A DNA stretch of 64,000 bases from Pelargonium tetragonum. Taxonomy: Eukaryota > Streptophyta > Magnoliopsida > Geraniales > Geraniaceae. The stretch covers positions 1 through 64,000 of the forward strand of contig JAYMTL010000091.1 of NCBI GenBank assembly GCA_036897445.1, read 5' to 3'. Of the stretch, positions 50,301-62,700 are shown piece after piece; the first letter of the stretch is position 1, and each line of letters opens with the position of its first letter. The position numbers and the translations under genes were made by a program. The notes under the pieces are model-generated. The model saw only the letters and a list, made by a program, of their open reading frames with translations, ran no database searches and was not told the DNA's origin.

Positions 50301-53300
50301 CCGGAGCGTAACGTTTAAAATCTCCCTTAACCTGGAAACGCCTGCTATACTATAGATTCGAGACAAGGTTCTAAAAGAAAAGGAGTGCGTAAGAGCTACC
50401 GTGGGTTGGCTGGAAGTCGTTTAGGCTTTAGAATAGAAATTACGAGAGTTTTGCTTTAATTAAGTCTCGAGGTGTCCCCGCATATCCATGCTCAAAAGAG
50501 GTGAGGTTTGTAATTACTCAAATAAAGCTAAAGTTAAGCAAACGGAGTACATAGCCTTTACTCAAAATTCACGAATTCCAGATATCGGAATTTTAATTGT
50601 GTAGGAAGCTTCTTCAAGCACTAAGGAGAATTTCCTGCTGATAAAGATAAAGAGCCCCTTTTTTTTTTTGACTTTCACGGAGAAGTCAAGGATATCTATA
50701 ACTTTCTAAAAGCAAAAACCAATCTTCATTACAAGGAAGTAACCTCATTATGAGTAAATTAGATAGATAAGCCCTTTTCTCTATATAGTAATTGCCCATC
50801 TCGTTAGTTAAAGGATATAAAATACCCGAAAATGCTTAACAGGGCCTGTTACTTAGCTAAAAAAGCTCGCTCTTTTGCTAATAAACTCCTTCTTTATTCA
50901 TACAAGTTTAATTAAAAAAACCCTACTAAGTAGCTTTGCTTTGGTCTTTTTGTACTTAGAGTTTTTGGAGATAAAAAGGACTCCAAAGCTATAGTAACAA
51001 GATTTTCTTTTCATTAGGATTAGGACAGCTCCAAGCTTTCCAGCAATTCTTTTTAGTATTTTTAATCTAGTATAGCTCAAGGGATTCTGTTATACGCATA
51101 CACTCATAATAAGTTTCGTAACTATTATTAAGAGGAGTTACCTCCTTGTTAGTCTAGTACCTTAATTATAGCTCCGCGTGGGTCCTTTTAACTGTGTAAC
51201 TGATAAAGAAATTCAGCCTACCTATGCTTTACTCCCAGATATCTGGGGGTGCTTAAGAAATTTAGCTTTCTTAAACTTATTAAAAAAGGGGCAAGATGCT
51301 TTTAGAAACTTACGGAAAATTCTACTTTTTTTAATCCAAGCAGAGGAGCAGAGGATATGAACAACGTAAAATCGGGGCCGAACCTTAGGTAAAGACCTGT
51401 TGTCTACAAACAAAGGTTTTCTTTAAAACAGTACACGCGAGGTACTATGGTCAAGCACATATATACAAAAGACAGGGTTCTTAAGCTTACATTCTTTTGG
51501 AGGCTCCCCTTATTAAAATGAAAGAGTAATATATGCAATTTCTATTTAATAAGCTTAAAAACCCGGTCCTAGAATTCGTTTAAAGTAACATAAGCGTATC
51601 AAATGTTAAAGTTTTTTCCCTTAGATTTGAGATTAGGGTCTTAGGAGCATTCGCAATATTAGATTGGATTTTTATAAAACAAAGAATTGTCGACCTTAAA
51701 GTCAGCGGTTCAACCCCGAGTACAAACAAGAAGTTTAAAGTTAATCTTGGAATGCTATCTTTTTGGCAGCTCTCGGTTTTAAAGAATCTAATTTCTATCC
51801 ATAATTTTGGTTAGCAGCAATAAAAAAGAACTTTTTTGAACTTAAGGTACCCCTGGGGCTTTATCTTAAACCCGTAATACTTGTCTCTTTACCTTAGACT
51901 TCATTTAATCCTTAAATATCTCTTTTTATTCCTTACTTTTATCTGTGCTCGGGTTTGCTTGACAAATAGCGTCCTTTTTCAGCAACTGAATAACTGATTT
52001 CTTCATTTTTTTAATCTTTTATGCTGGCTGTTGAAACTTAAAGCGATAGATATTCTTTATCACAAGTCCTTTTAGGCCCTTCCTGGAAATGACTGACTTG
52101 AGTCTCAGATTTACTTATATATATAAGTATAGGAACTGCCACTAGAGTATTCTAGTATATTACATTTCGAAATAAAAAGCTTCTGCTCTTTTAATGACAA
52201 ACCCTCGGTAAATTACTTTCGAGTTTTTCGTTATTCATTTTAGGGACAAGGAGGTACACCAATAACGAAATTTCACTCTACTTCATTTACTGGAAAACTG
52301 TTCACATAAGTAATCCGTACCTTACTTTATCAGTAAAAGGGGTTTCCTTCTTACTTAAGATTTTTGTTAAAAGCGTACCTATAACCTTTTTAGTTACAAA
52401 AGCAAACAAATAAGGGTAATAAATAAAACACTAAGATGTTTACATTATTATATGAAACGGAGGAGTATCTACAAGTTTACAAAATGACAATTCCAAAGCT
52501 AAAACCTGTCTACCAAGAATTATAACCCTTTACTCTAAATTTTATACCTCACTAATATAGTTAAGGGTTCTTTTTTCTTACAAAGGGTGCTTTACAGGAC
52601 TTTGCACTTATCTTTTTTCTATTGTGGTGGTAAAACCGCCCAAGGAATTCTACTTATAATGTATGTATAACGAAGGTCTTATATCTTAAGTTATCCTTTT
52701 TTCTTTCTTATTAAATTACTGTCTGCGAAATACCTATAATCTATATACGAGATACCTTGCTCCAGTAAACTTCAGTAAGTATGAGTCAAGTTTTTCTTAA
52801 TACTTATACGTACGGAAATATTTAACCCCCCCTAATAATATAAAGAAAAGATTTTAGGAAAAATGGAGAAGTTTAGAGGGTTACAGAGTTTTGTAAACGT
52901 GGGAAAATTTAGAATCTTTTTTTTTGTATTCCTTATAACAAGTTATCAAAAGTTCTGTAATTCTTTTGTGCAGTTCGCTTTGAACCAGCGGAGACCCTGC
53001 TCTAATCTAAAAAGCTCAAGACATACTAAAAAATTGAAATAAGGAAATCCGGGTAGCTAGTCTCTTCTCTAAAGTCGCGTGTATAATACACCGGAAAAGA
53101 ACACTGAACGGCTTATTGTCCACATGATAATCGCTTAGGTAAGATAGTAAGAAAATCTCACTATTCTTATAAGGTTAACCAAATCCTAAGATTTTTTCTA
53201 GGTCCAAAACCTGGAGCAATTCTTTCCTTTTTGTAGAGCTGTTTAGTCTCATCCTGTTGGTAAAGTTCAGCCCGTTTCAAGCATTCCTGGCTTTGTAGTA

Positions 53301-56300
53301 GATTAAGACCTAAGCCTTTATTCTGACACAGTTAATAAGTTTTAAGAACTAAATTTTAAAAAGATGAATAGGAACAAATTCGTTGTAAAGTTTGTATCAT
53401 AGACCGGCGCATATCTTACTATTAGCTATGAGAGTCTACTAAGCTCTGGAAGGTGTTATAACTGACCAAAAGTTAGGAGATTTCCTTTCCCTTTTTATTC
53501 TATATACTTGACTTTTTATGCTGATAGAAAGCTTTTCTTCCTACAAGGGCAAACTTCTCTCAAGGATTCCTGTGTATTTCATGTCCAACTTTCTTTTAGT
53601 GTACTATAAGCGTAATTTTTTCGAGGGGGGTACGGGATACATGGGGAAGCCTTTATTTAGGGGACCTGGAAGTCCTTGTTCTATTCTAATTAGAGTAACT
53701 CGAGTTTCTTCTATTAGATTTTGGCACCTCTTTCATTTCCTTATAGCCGGGTTTCGAATAACCTGACTTTAAGCAAGTACTAAAGTTAAGCATAACAGTT
53801 CCACGTTTATATAAAGGGTTCTTTAACTAGAACAGAATTTGGAAGTCAAAATTGGAGAAGAGGCCTTGAACTAAGAGCGGGTCTCAGCCGCTAAATATGA
53901 ATAAAAAGAATATCCCGGTAAGAATACTTAACTGATACTAAAATTAAGAAATGCATTGTATGGCTGTGACACCTAACGACCCTTAACAAGGGGAAAGCTA
54001 GATTTTTATACGGAAGATTTATATTCTTAGGTTCCCTATACATGATACATGGGATTTCCTCTCAACGCTTCAAGCCCCTTTCTCAGTTCTAATAGAATTT
54101 AACTCAAATTAAGGCCCCCTTCTTTTGTATACTCTGGTCTTTAGAAATAGCGGTTCTTTCCCCTTTTATGTAGAACCCCTCTATAACTTTATAAGCTTTT
54201 GCTTTAATTTATAAGTATAAGGAGGCACATAGCTCGCCAGTCTTACTTTGTTAAGATACCTCAGGTAAGGGCACAAAGAATTCTTGCGGTAAATTTACTT
54301 TCAAATTCCTGTGCTTTCTGATATTAAATCCGATTTTCTCTCTATATACTATAACTAGGAAGGACAGACTGCTGCAGTCTAAGATTTTTTAGTATAAAAA
54401 TCTCCTTTTAGGAGTATTCACTAGTATTGTACATCAGCAGTAAGCGATCCTCCGGTTTTGACTTTACTTATTATCACTAAAAAGGGTGGTCCCGGAGTCT
54501 ACTTTTGGATCAAGTAATCAAGATATGAGAAATTCTAGATATTACATTGAAGTTTTTACACTTCAATCTTAAATTGAATAATATTTATACTGGGGATTCT
54601 TAATTTAGAACAAATCTTCGGAAAATACTCATTTTATAAACCTTGCGGCTTTGTTAGCACTTAAACTTTAGAGGTTAGATGCTTGGATAGACCTATTTAG
54701 ACCCGGACGAGAAATCTAACTCGTTTTCTACTCTAGTAGATATAAAAAACTTAAGGTAATGTAATTAAAAGGCTCCTAGTTTTGTGTTTTTCCGCTCAAG
54801 GTTTTTGTGTTAACTAACCAACAAAAAAGTGAGTCTTAGGAAGGGATTAAGAAAAGGGTCCTAGACCCGATGGGGGGTACATTGGCAATTTATATAAACC
54901 GGATTTGGAGATATAAAGGGAGTTCAATTTCCTAACTATTTGAGTTAGACTTTTTTATAGCTTTTTGCCTATAAAAACCCCTTCAGTTGTTGTTTACTAT
55001 TTGTACTTCCGAGAGCCTCTGTTTCGAACTTCTTAATTTAAAAAGGATTCTGATTACACTAACCAACCCCATTTGCTAATGAGTTACTCCTTTTCGGAAA
55101 GAGTCTTGATTAGAATTTTGTCTCAATAAGATGTTTATCCAGGAGTAGGAATAACTCATATCATATAAGAAACTTAGAATTAAAGGATTAAGACTACCTG
55201 TGAAAGCCCGAGGGACTCTACTTCAGAGCTACTTAAGGGTATAAAGACTTTACATTTTACTCGGAAACCCTTGCTTAGGCTTGTCAGGACTCTTTCAAAT
55301 TTTGTTGCGAAACTCGAACTAGGTGGATTCAAAGCCCTAACTTGCGCCGAGCAATTAGGCTCCTCCTTGGTATTATAGGTAATACTATACTATATATAGG
55401 GTATCCTATAGACTAAAATGAGAACCCCTGGTTTTGGGGTCTTAGTTTGTCCTTTCATATAGAAAAGCTAGTCTCATGTGATACAGTATACTAGAATGTT
55501 CTATTTTAATATATTAATGGAATTTGGAAAAAAAAAGAAACACTTGCTGCAAGATAGTACCCTTTTAGATTACGAATCAGAAGAAAAAAGGAATCCTAGA
55601 AAGAAACAAAATAGGGGTATTACCCACGGGGCCTTCCTTTACTCTTATACACTAAAGAAAGCAAAGAATCACTTTAATAGAAACGTAAAGGGCATACCTT
55701 ATCAAGCACTGGGGGTGTAGCCGAGCGGTAAGACACCCTTGATATTGGCATGCAAGGGTTCGATCCGGTTTATACAACCAAGGGAGCCTTGCGTTGCGTA
55801 GACTTTAGTATTTTCATTTTATATTACAATACTTATGAAAAGCTTTTTTAAAGTGCATGAAAAAGCTGCTTGAAAACTTTATAGTCTGTCTATATTACCC
55901 ACTCAGAATTCCCAAACCTCATGTTAGTAAAGTAAACAACAAAAAGAAGTTTCAGTGAACCAGTTAGTTATTTATTCAAAAAAGATTAAAAAAGGAGACA
56001 TAGAAGCGCGAATAAATAGCTGTTAAAATCTACCCGTCCGAGGAGAAACCTCATACGTAAGGAAGGCTCCGGGTCAGTAAAGTAAGAGGGGTTTTTAGGT
56101 TTTTTATCAGTAACTAAGAAAACCTTATTTAATAACGCAGGCGGTTCCTACTTTGTAGTTGAAATAGTCAATATATTTTATAATTAGGCGGGTACTTATA
56201 GATTAAAGCACGGTTTTTACTAGAATCTTCACCATTCTTTTTAGGCTTTTGTAAAGGGAGACTTTTTTTAGTAGTACTAATATGAACCTTTTTGATTTGA

Positions 56301-57700
56301 CCCTTAGGTTACTATTCCTTTTCTTGTTCAAGACAAACTTAGCATTAGTGCTCTTTTCAGAATCCGGATAGAGACTTTCGAATTATATAGCATAACCTTT
56401 ACACGACTATTGAGAAAAAAGGGGTGCGGATTCTAGTTAATAAAAAGAGATACCGATTTTATGTGTAGTGAACTAATCAACGTCTCCAGAAAACTTATCC
56501 TAGTTAAAGGTATTTAAGTTCTTTTATTAGAAAATTAACACAAATAAGGAGTAATCTCGGTTTATCTTACATAGGCAAGAAGATCTTGTCCCGAAAATTG
56601 TGTACAAAAACTCAATAAACTAAAACCTAATTACGAGGCAATGCCCGGGGAATATAGTAAGTAAAAAAAGAACAATCTCTAATATAATATACGAGTGCAG
56701 GTTAGACAAAAATTTTATTAAAGTAGAGGGAGGCCAGGGATTAAATTCATTACTGACCATAAGAACGAAGCCATAAAAAAACTCCTATAAGCGCAGGGTC
56801 TAAAAAGTATGATAAAAAGACCCTAAGATTTTTACCAAAAGGGAGCTCTTTTGACTTAGGAAAAGGAGTCCTTGCATACTTTTATAGTCTAGTCCCCTAG
56901 GTTTATTCCACTCAGGTAGCAGATAATTTTTCCGAAGTTTTTTATTTATAGAGGAAAACCCGCGTAAATTTAAGAAATGCAAAACCCTCGGAGACTCCCC
57001 GTTTGTTTGATATATAGATTTTCTACTAGACTAGACTTTTTTATTTATACTAAAGTCTTTTTGACTCTAAAAAAGCTTTTCGCGTATACTTCTCCTGGAT
57101 TAGCAATATATTATTCGAATTTAGGTCTAGAGTTTCCGCCCTTTGCGGCGGGATATTATATATTTATTAGCCCAGTTCAAAAGGGTAAAGAAAATAGTAT
57201 TGAGCCTTGTAGGAATTCTAAGACCTTAAAGGGTACCCCTAAGAGAATCTAATAAAGAGTCCTTTTTAAACGAATTAAGACTTTAACACTACACGAGAAG
57301 CTTTTACTAACAGGGGCGGCCCCTTACCTGTAATTTGTACTTAAAGGAGTCCTTGAGTAGGTAGGCTCTCTCACAAGAATATATATAGAAATAGTTAAGA
57401 CATTTCGCAGGATAGAAAACCTTAAAAGCCTCTTTCATTCTTTTTGTAAGGATCCCCCCCTAAGAAAATTCTCCTTATGCTTGAACAAGAACTTTACTTT
57501 GTCCATAATTAGAGAAACTTCGAATAAGATATCTCCGCATCTTAAACTGAGGTAATGTAATTAATTTCATAAGAATTGAAACTTTCTCTACCCTAAACAC
57601 TTGTGAAATGACTGAATTCGCTGTCAAAGCTTGACTTTTATATTGTTGTGAGAATTAGAACTCTATTCTACAAATTGGGAGTACTTTAAAGGAGTTCTAA
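50301..57700. other. AT-rich region without recognisable genes
   Basis: Background texture. Open frames reach 91 codons (56977-57252 +) but show no recognised motif. The tRNA(Gln)-like relic at 55.71 kb is the only gene-like object. A GGTTCAACCCC string at 51707-51717, with a GAC/GTC pair just upstream, looks tRNA-like but has no acceptor or D-arm. I see nothing else. Confidence 0.6.
55711..55780 (+). pseudogene. tRNA(Gln)-like relic
   Basis: The start GGGGGTGTAGCCGAGCGGTAAGACAC closely follows the bacterial/mitochondrial tRNA(Gln) pattern: acceptor strand, TA, then a D-arm with AGCGGTAAG. A TTGATA string follows where tRNA(Gln) has its UUG anticodon loop, then GGCATGC, then the T-loop GGGTTCGATCC. 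The anticodon arm seems shortened, and CCCTTG can instead pair with CAAGGG further on. The 3' acceptor strand pairs only with a bulge, although a CCA ends the segment. Total length is about 70 bases. I read it as a decayed tRNA gene; a working, edited tRNA is less likely. It overlaps the end of an 80-codon frame that is probably spurious. Confidence 0.5.
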
Positions 57701-57754
57701 AGCTGCCAGGATTTCAAACAGGAGATGTGTAAACCATGTCATTTCCATTTGACT

Positions 57755-57860
57755 TTGTAACTTTCGAAGTAAGTTTCTTTATTTAAAAACCATAAAGAAA
57801 AGAGTGCTAGCAAGGAAAGATGTGAAATTGAGTTTCTTCCATAAATTGAAGAACCCAAAA
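57755..57860 (+). repeat. Module B, copy 5 (interrupted)
   Basis: A TTTCGAAGTAAG start corresponds to the CCGAAGTAATAC anchor, and GTGAAATTGAGTTTCTTCCA corresponds to the AAATTGAGTTTCTTCCA part of copy 2. About 50 bases of unrelated sequence separate them, so this copy looks interrupted by an insertion or was rebuilt by recombination. Confidence 0.5.
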
Positions 57861-58069
57861 AAGGCAGTTAAACGGGTAGAGTTTCCTTATTCTAAAAGGG
57901 GGATCTTATGTATAAAATTTCCTTGGGTGGGTTAGCCAGGTTTTCTGTTGTTAGGTACTCTCCATTTACAGTGAGCTGCTTAACGAGATAGGGACTCCTT
58001 GGATATTAAGTCTTAGGGGCTGCTCGTAATGAAGTCAAATTGGTAAGTATCTTCCTTTTTACACCTAGA

Positions 58070-58100
58070 AGTGCTTTGGTATTAGAACTTACTGTATTTT
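58070..58100 (+). repeat. Module J, copy 2
   Basis: Partner of 27432-27455 through ATTAGAACTTAC (58081-58092). It lies about 0.1 kb before module A copy 3. Confidence 0.45.
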
Positions 58101-58185
58101 AGTGTGACTTGCTTCTGGTTCAAGGTTATGAAAGTAGGAATTCCCTAATATGAGTGAAAGAAAGAGGGAGAAAAGTTTCCAAAGT

Positions 58186-58232
58186 CTATATAGGAATTTG
58201 GGCTTTAATGTGTAAGGGAGATACCTAAGATT
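58186..58232 (+). repeat. Module A, copy 3 (partial)
   Basis: TCTATATAGGAATTTGGGCTT and the following ACCTAAGATTGAGG correspond to the middle and 3' part of module A copy 1 (TCTATAGGAAATTTGGGTTT, then TTTCTAAGGTTGAG). The intervening bases differ. Confidence 0.45.
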
Positions 58233-58350
58233 GAGGAGCCTTGTCCGGTATATTCTATAAGTCAGTACTCTTACTTTTTGTATCACTAATATAGGGTTCC
58301 AGGTAACCAGTTCTTGCACAAATCATATTTACTTAATTCGCTTACATATA

Positions 58351-61300
58351 CATAAAATTACAGTGTTGAAAATTTGAGCGCACTTTAAAAGGGATTTTTA
58401 CCTAGTATTGTCAAGTCCTCGTAAGGAATTTTTTTTAATTCAAGAGTAAATAGCTAGAAAAAGTTTCTTGACAGCATAAAGGTCTCCTTTTTAGTTCTAT
58501 AATTCTAGGATTCGGCTCAAAAAGGGAAATTTCTATTTCCCCATATTTTATCCTTTTTTAATTAATAAGGGAAGCCTTATTAAATCTTTGTGCAAAGGAA
58601 AACCCCAATTGTTTTTTAAGTGCTCCTAGATCTTCTTATTATTTATTTTGTCCCGCCCTGGAGCTTACTAAAAATTCCCCAGGGTATACGGATTCTATAG
58701 AGGACCTTAGAATTTCCGAACAGCCTGCTTTTGGATAGTAGATAATTAAAAGAGAACCCTGTAGTAAGGGTTGTCCGTAAAAAAGTAAGGAAGAGTAGTC
58801 AAATATAGCTAAAAACTTGCTGGTAAGTAAAATTTTCGTGACTTTTTAAATAGAGTAAAGTACGCCATAAGTGAACGGGATTCCTTTATTTTGTTACGAT
58901 AGAGCTTCTAATATTCGAATTCGGGAGGTATAAAAATCACTGAATCACTCACCTTACTTTTGATCCTTTAAACAAAGGTTTATGCAAAGCAAGAACCCAA
59001 AAAGTTATGAGAGCATATGATCTAAGAAGCATTAGGTACCTACGATAAAATCATTTCAAAACTAATAAAAATCTTTTTCCACCCCCTTAAGTTCAGTTGT
59101 ATGGCCCTTTTTATAAATCACAAGAGAAGGGATCCCTTAGAATCGAATCAGGGGTTTTTTTAATAAAAATTAGACTTAACTAAATAATTTAGGAGCACAG
59201 GAGGTATGGCGCAGACACCTTTAAGTAAGAAAGAACCTTTTATGAATCTTGTTCAAGGAAGTCCAGAAAGTAATAGTATTTTAAGTTTAAGGTAGTAGTA
59301 TTAAGCCCGGCTTTTTTGCAGCTTCGAGGAAAAGGAAGCTCTGATAAAAGGCATTGGTTCTACTCGCATATCTATATAATATAAAATCCTAAACTATATA
59401 TATGAGAAATTCCTTTCAATTTGAATAATACCTTGTGACTTATTACACTAGATCTGATAAGACGTAACTATATAGACTTTAGTTCTCTACCAGGGTCCTT
59501 TACCGCAAAAACATTACCTTGGTTTTCCCTGCTAAAAGTTTTGATTTATTACCCGAAGAGCTCTGAAAAAGCATAAGTAGCCCTTAACTTCGTTACCTTT
59601 ATATCCTAATCTCTTATGGATCCTGCTAATTAATAGAGAAATTACCCAAGATTCCCGAGAAGACAACTTCTGTAGAGGACAAAGAAGAATGAAAGACCCC
59701 CATATTTAAAATCTCTAAATTCAGAAGACGGAAACCTGAGACTCTTCCTTTGGTTATAAACCCTGAGCTATTACCCTTTAAACTAAAGCTTTCTTTAGGT
59801 ATTCCTATCGTAAATCTTAAACGAAAGACAACTTGTGCTTGGAAAAACCTCTAATAAAGCAAAAATTCTGCTTTATTTACCTTGTATCTTTAGGGTAGGG
59901 ACGGTCAACTAAGCCCAAAAGCGCCTTAAATTAAAATGAAAAAAAAGTGACTTACTGGCTCAGTAGAGGTTAAGAAAAATTTCTATACTTTCGAAAGAAA
60001 GATAATTGTCCACTGCCTTGACTTTAGGAATAGGATCCTTTACTTGTCCTAAAACAAGATTTAGTTTATCCCGGTGTTTGTACACTCAAGGCTCTTTTAG
60101 TTTTTTGAGATGCGCCTACCAAAAAAGAAAAGGTACTAATACAGAGTCCTAACTTACTCTTATTCTAAAAAAGAAAAACTGAAGTAAAAAATTGAAACTT
60201 ATTCTAGTGCCAAAGAACTTGAACTTTTTATAAGGTTAGGATCCTTTTTGTACAGTACCTTTTATACCCGGAGATCTTCAATTTCGTCTCCTCGTAAAAT
60301 GCAATTAAAAAGTAGACTTTATTAGGGATTTGTAGATTTCCTATTTTGAGAAGGATCCCCGGTTTCTTATCTTACACCCTTGAGTCTTTGTTTACTTTAG
60401 AGTTTCCCGTAAATAGGTCCCTTTGCAAGTCTTTTCTTGTTGGTGTTCACTCCCTTCCCTAGCCTATTCATTAACCAAGGAAACCAAAAGATTTTTAGGA
60501 ATAAAGAAAAAGCAGGTATCAAAAAGAAAGTAGTGGGGCTATATAAAGGATAAGGAACTCAATAAGTTGTTTTTTGTCCCTTTGTTTGTTTCCAAAGTTC
60601 CCCTTTCAAAAAGTTTTTAAGGAATAACTTAGAGCTAAAGGGAGTTTGAGAACCCCTATTTGTATCATTTATCCATAAGAGGTTCTATTTGTGATACTTA
60701 ACTTAAGTGAAAAACTAGAACAGGAATTCTAAAGAGTGTCCATGTCTTTTGTGTTCCTCTTATTTTTCTAGGCCAGATTTCAGGTATGCTTGGGAGTATA
60801 GATTGGAGAAGAAGCGCTGAAAAGAACTGGATACAAAAGAATATTGCTAAAACTCGAGCGCCCGTGCTATATAAAAGTATAAGGCCCTGTACAAAAAAGG
60901 GGAAACATAGTCTAAATCTCTTAATAAAGATTCAAATATCAGACAAAATAAAAGTGAATCGATTTTTTTAAAGAAAAGAGAAATGATTTACTTGCTTTTC
61001 TCTAAGTTATCTGGAGCTTCCTTCTTAGGGTAGGTATAGGTTAGCCTTTCCGCTCTATCTAGAATGAGAATTCCTCATAGAAGAAATAGGGGATATAGAA
61101 CACCTAACCCAGAAAACACGGACTTTCGGGCGCTGAATACCTCAAATAAAAACCTAAAGAGCCCTACAAATTCTCAATTTAGTCACGAATTTTAGCAAAT
61201 CCTTTGGGTTACCAGATTCTCTAAGAAAGAAATATAAGATATTCCTTACGAAACGAATCAGGAGACCCCCTTATATAAACTAAAAGCAATCCAATTCGAT

Positions 61301-62700
61301 CCTAATTTTAAGTTTTGTACCCCTTTTGGGGAGCATATTCATCTTAGCCCTCTAATCTTATTTCATTAAGTTTACCTTTGACAATGCCTTAAAAAAGAAA
61401 AAATCTACTCTTTCAGCAAAGCAAAATGACATAGTTTTAAGGAACTAGGCTAGAAAAAGGACTCCTCAATCCTAGGAAACCCGCGCTTTAATTCATTTTT
61501 TTTTGCTAAATTTAAATTATACACAGAATCTTTAAAAGCTATTAAAAGGCCCGAGCCGCACCCGCCACGGAGTTCCTTTTATTAAATAGCGCCCTCTCTT
61601 AATTAGATTCTTTATATAAAATCCCATCCGAAAACTTCCGCATACTCTATACTAGAGTTGTTAAAACTGGAGCTTACATACTGTAACTAGGCGAACCCTT
61701 TCTAGGAAATCCGGTAGTTCAAGTTTTTTGCCTTTACTTAGTCTTATCTTAAGAAAAAGCTCTGGGTAGGAATCTATAGCTAAGCATAAAAGTGCTCTCA
61801 GAATCCAAGCTATGTATGGCATCAATTTACTACAATCGAGAAAAAAGGGGTCCCTAAAATCTACCACATGTACTCCCTGTGGATTACCTCACTTAACTTA
61901 AAAAGGAACAGGATCGGATACATTAAATTATTACAATTCTTTTGCCAGCAGTTATCCTGAGAGAACAGGCAATAACTAAAACCTGTAATAAAGAACGGGT
62001 ATAGGCCCCCGGACTTTACAGAAAAATCTCTTTCAACCTGTTCCGAATAAAAAAGCTAGGAGGGAAGTGGAGTAATACGGACCCGGAACTCTTACTTAAT
62101 ATGAAGTTGTATCTTAATGAAAAATAGAGTAGAGATACCCATACTCTGCAGTTTCAAGACTTTAGTATTAAGATAAGGAATCCCTTTATTTACATTTACA
62201 ACAGGCTAGAATTTTTCAATCTTTCGTAATTCTAGAGAGAACCCCGTTCAAGGGTAGATTCTTTCGACTTTACCAACCGGTAATAAGGAAATCCTCCTCA
62301 TATACAATAAATGAAAAAGCACAAACCCTTTCAATTTCCCCGGGAATATAGGAAAGTAAGAACTTAGCGGTGATACAAAAGGTTGAGCTAAGGCTTACAT
62401 AAAAGCCTACCTTACAACAGAGCTCGCGGAAGACCCTTTTCTATTTTTATATGAATAAAAATTCAGTTAGACGTAAGTATTAAGGAAGACTTTATAAGTT
62501 ATGAACAAAGACCTTGACTTGTAAATTACACATTAGTTTAGTACAAAGAATTTAGAGCCCCTATTGATTATAATTAGACCCTAATATCTGGACCTGGCAG
62601 GCTTTACTAGAACACTATACAATGATTGACAAAAACTTGAACTAAACTTTGAAAATCCGGGGGTTCCTTTGTTTTCAAACTAAATCGCCCGGAACCCTTG
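58351..62700. other. AT-rich region without recognisable genes
   Basis: Background texture with frequent G-run/C-run cores. The largest frames are 61 codons (60786-60971 +) and 68 codons (61661-61867 -), with no recognised similarity. The third CAGGAGACCCC copy lies at 61259. I see no gene or RNA. Confidence 0.6.
61259..61269 (+). repeat. CAGGAGACCCC motif, copy 3
   Basis: Exact copy of the 11-mer at 33133-33143 and 36323-36333, here followed by CCTTATATA. Confidence 0.6.

Larger units (their letters stand above)
57701..58350. other. Island IV: short module-rich region
   Basis: Carries module B copy 5, module J copy 2 and a partial module A copy 3 in that order, all on the same strand as in islands I and II. 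A 76-codon minus-strand frame (58089-58319) covers part of it without recognised similarity. The shared modules make this an eroded relative of the larger islands. Confidence 0.45.

Noticed and set aside
51685-51725. GGTTCAACCCC string with a nearby GAC/GTC pair, tRNA-like
   Set aside because: Only a T-loop string and three base pairs support it; there is no D-arm or acceptor stem.
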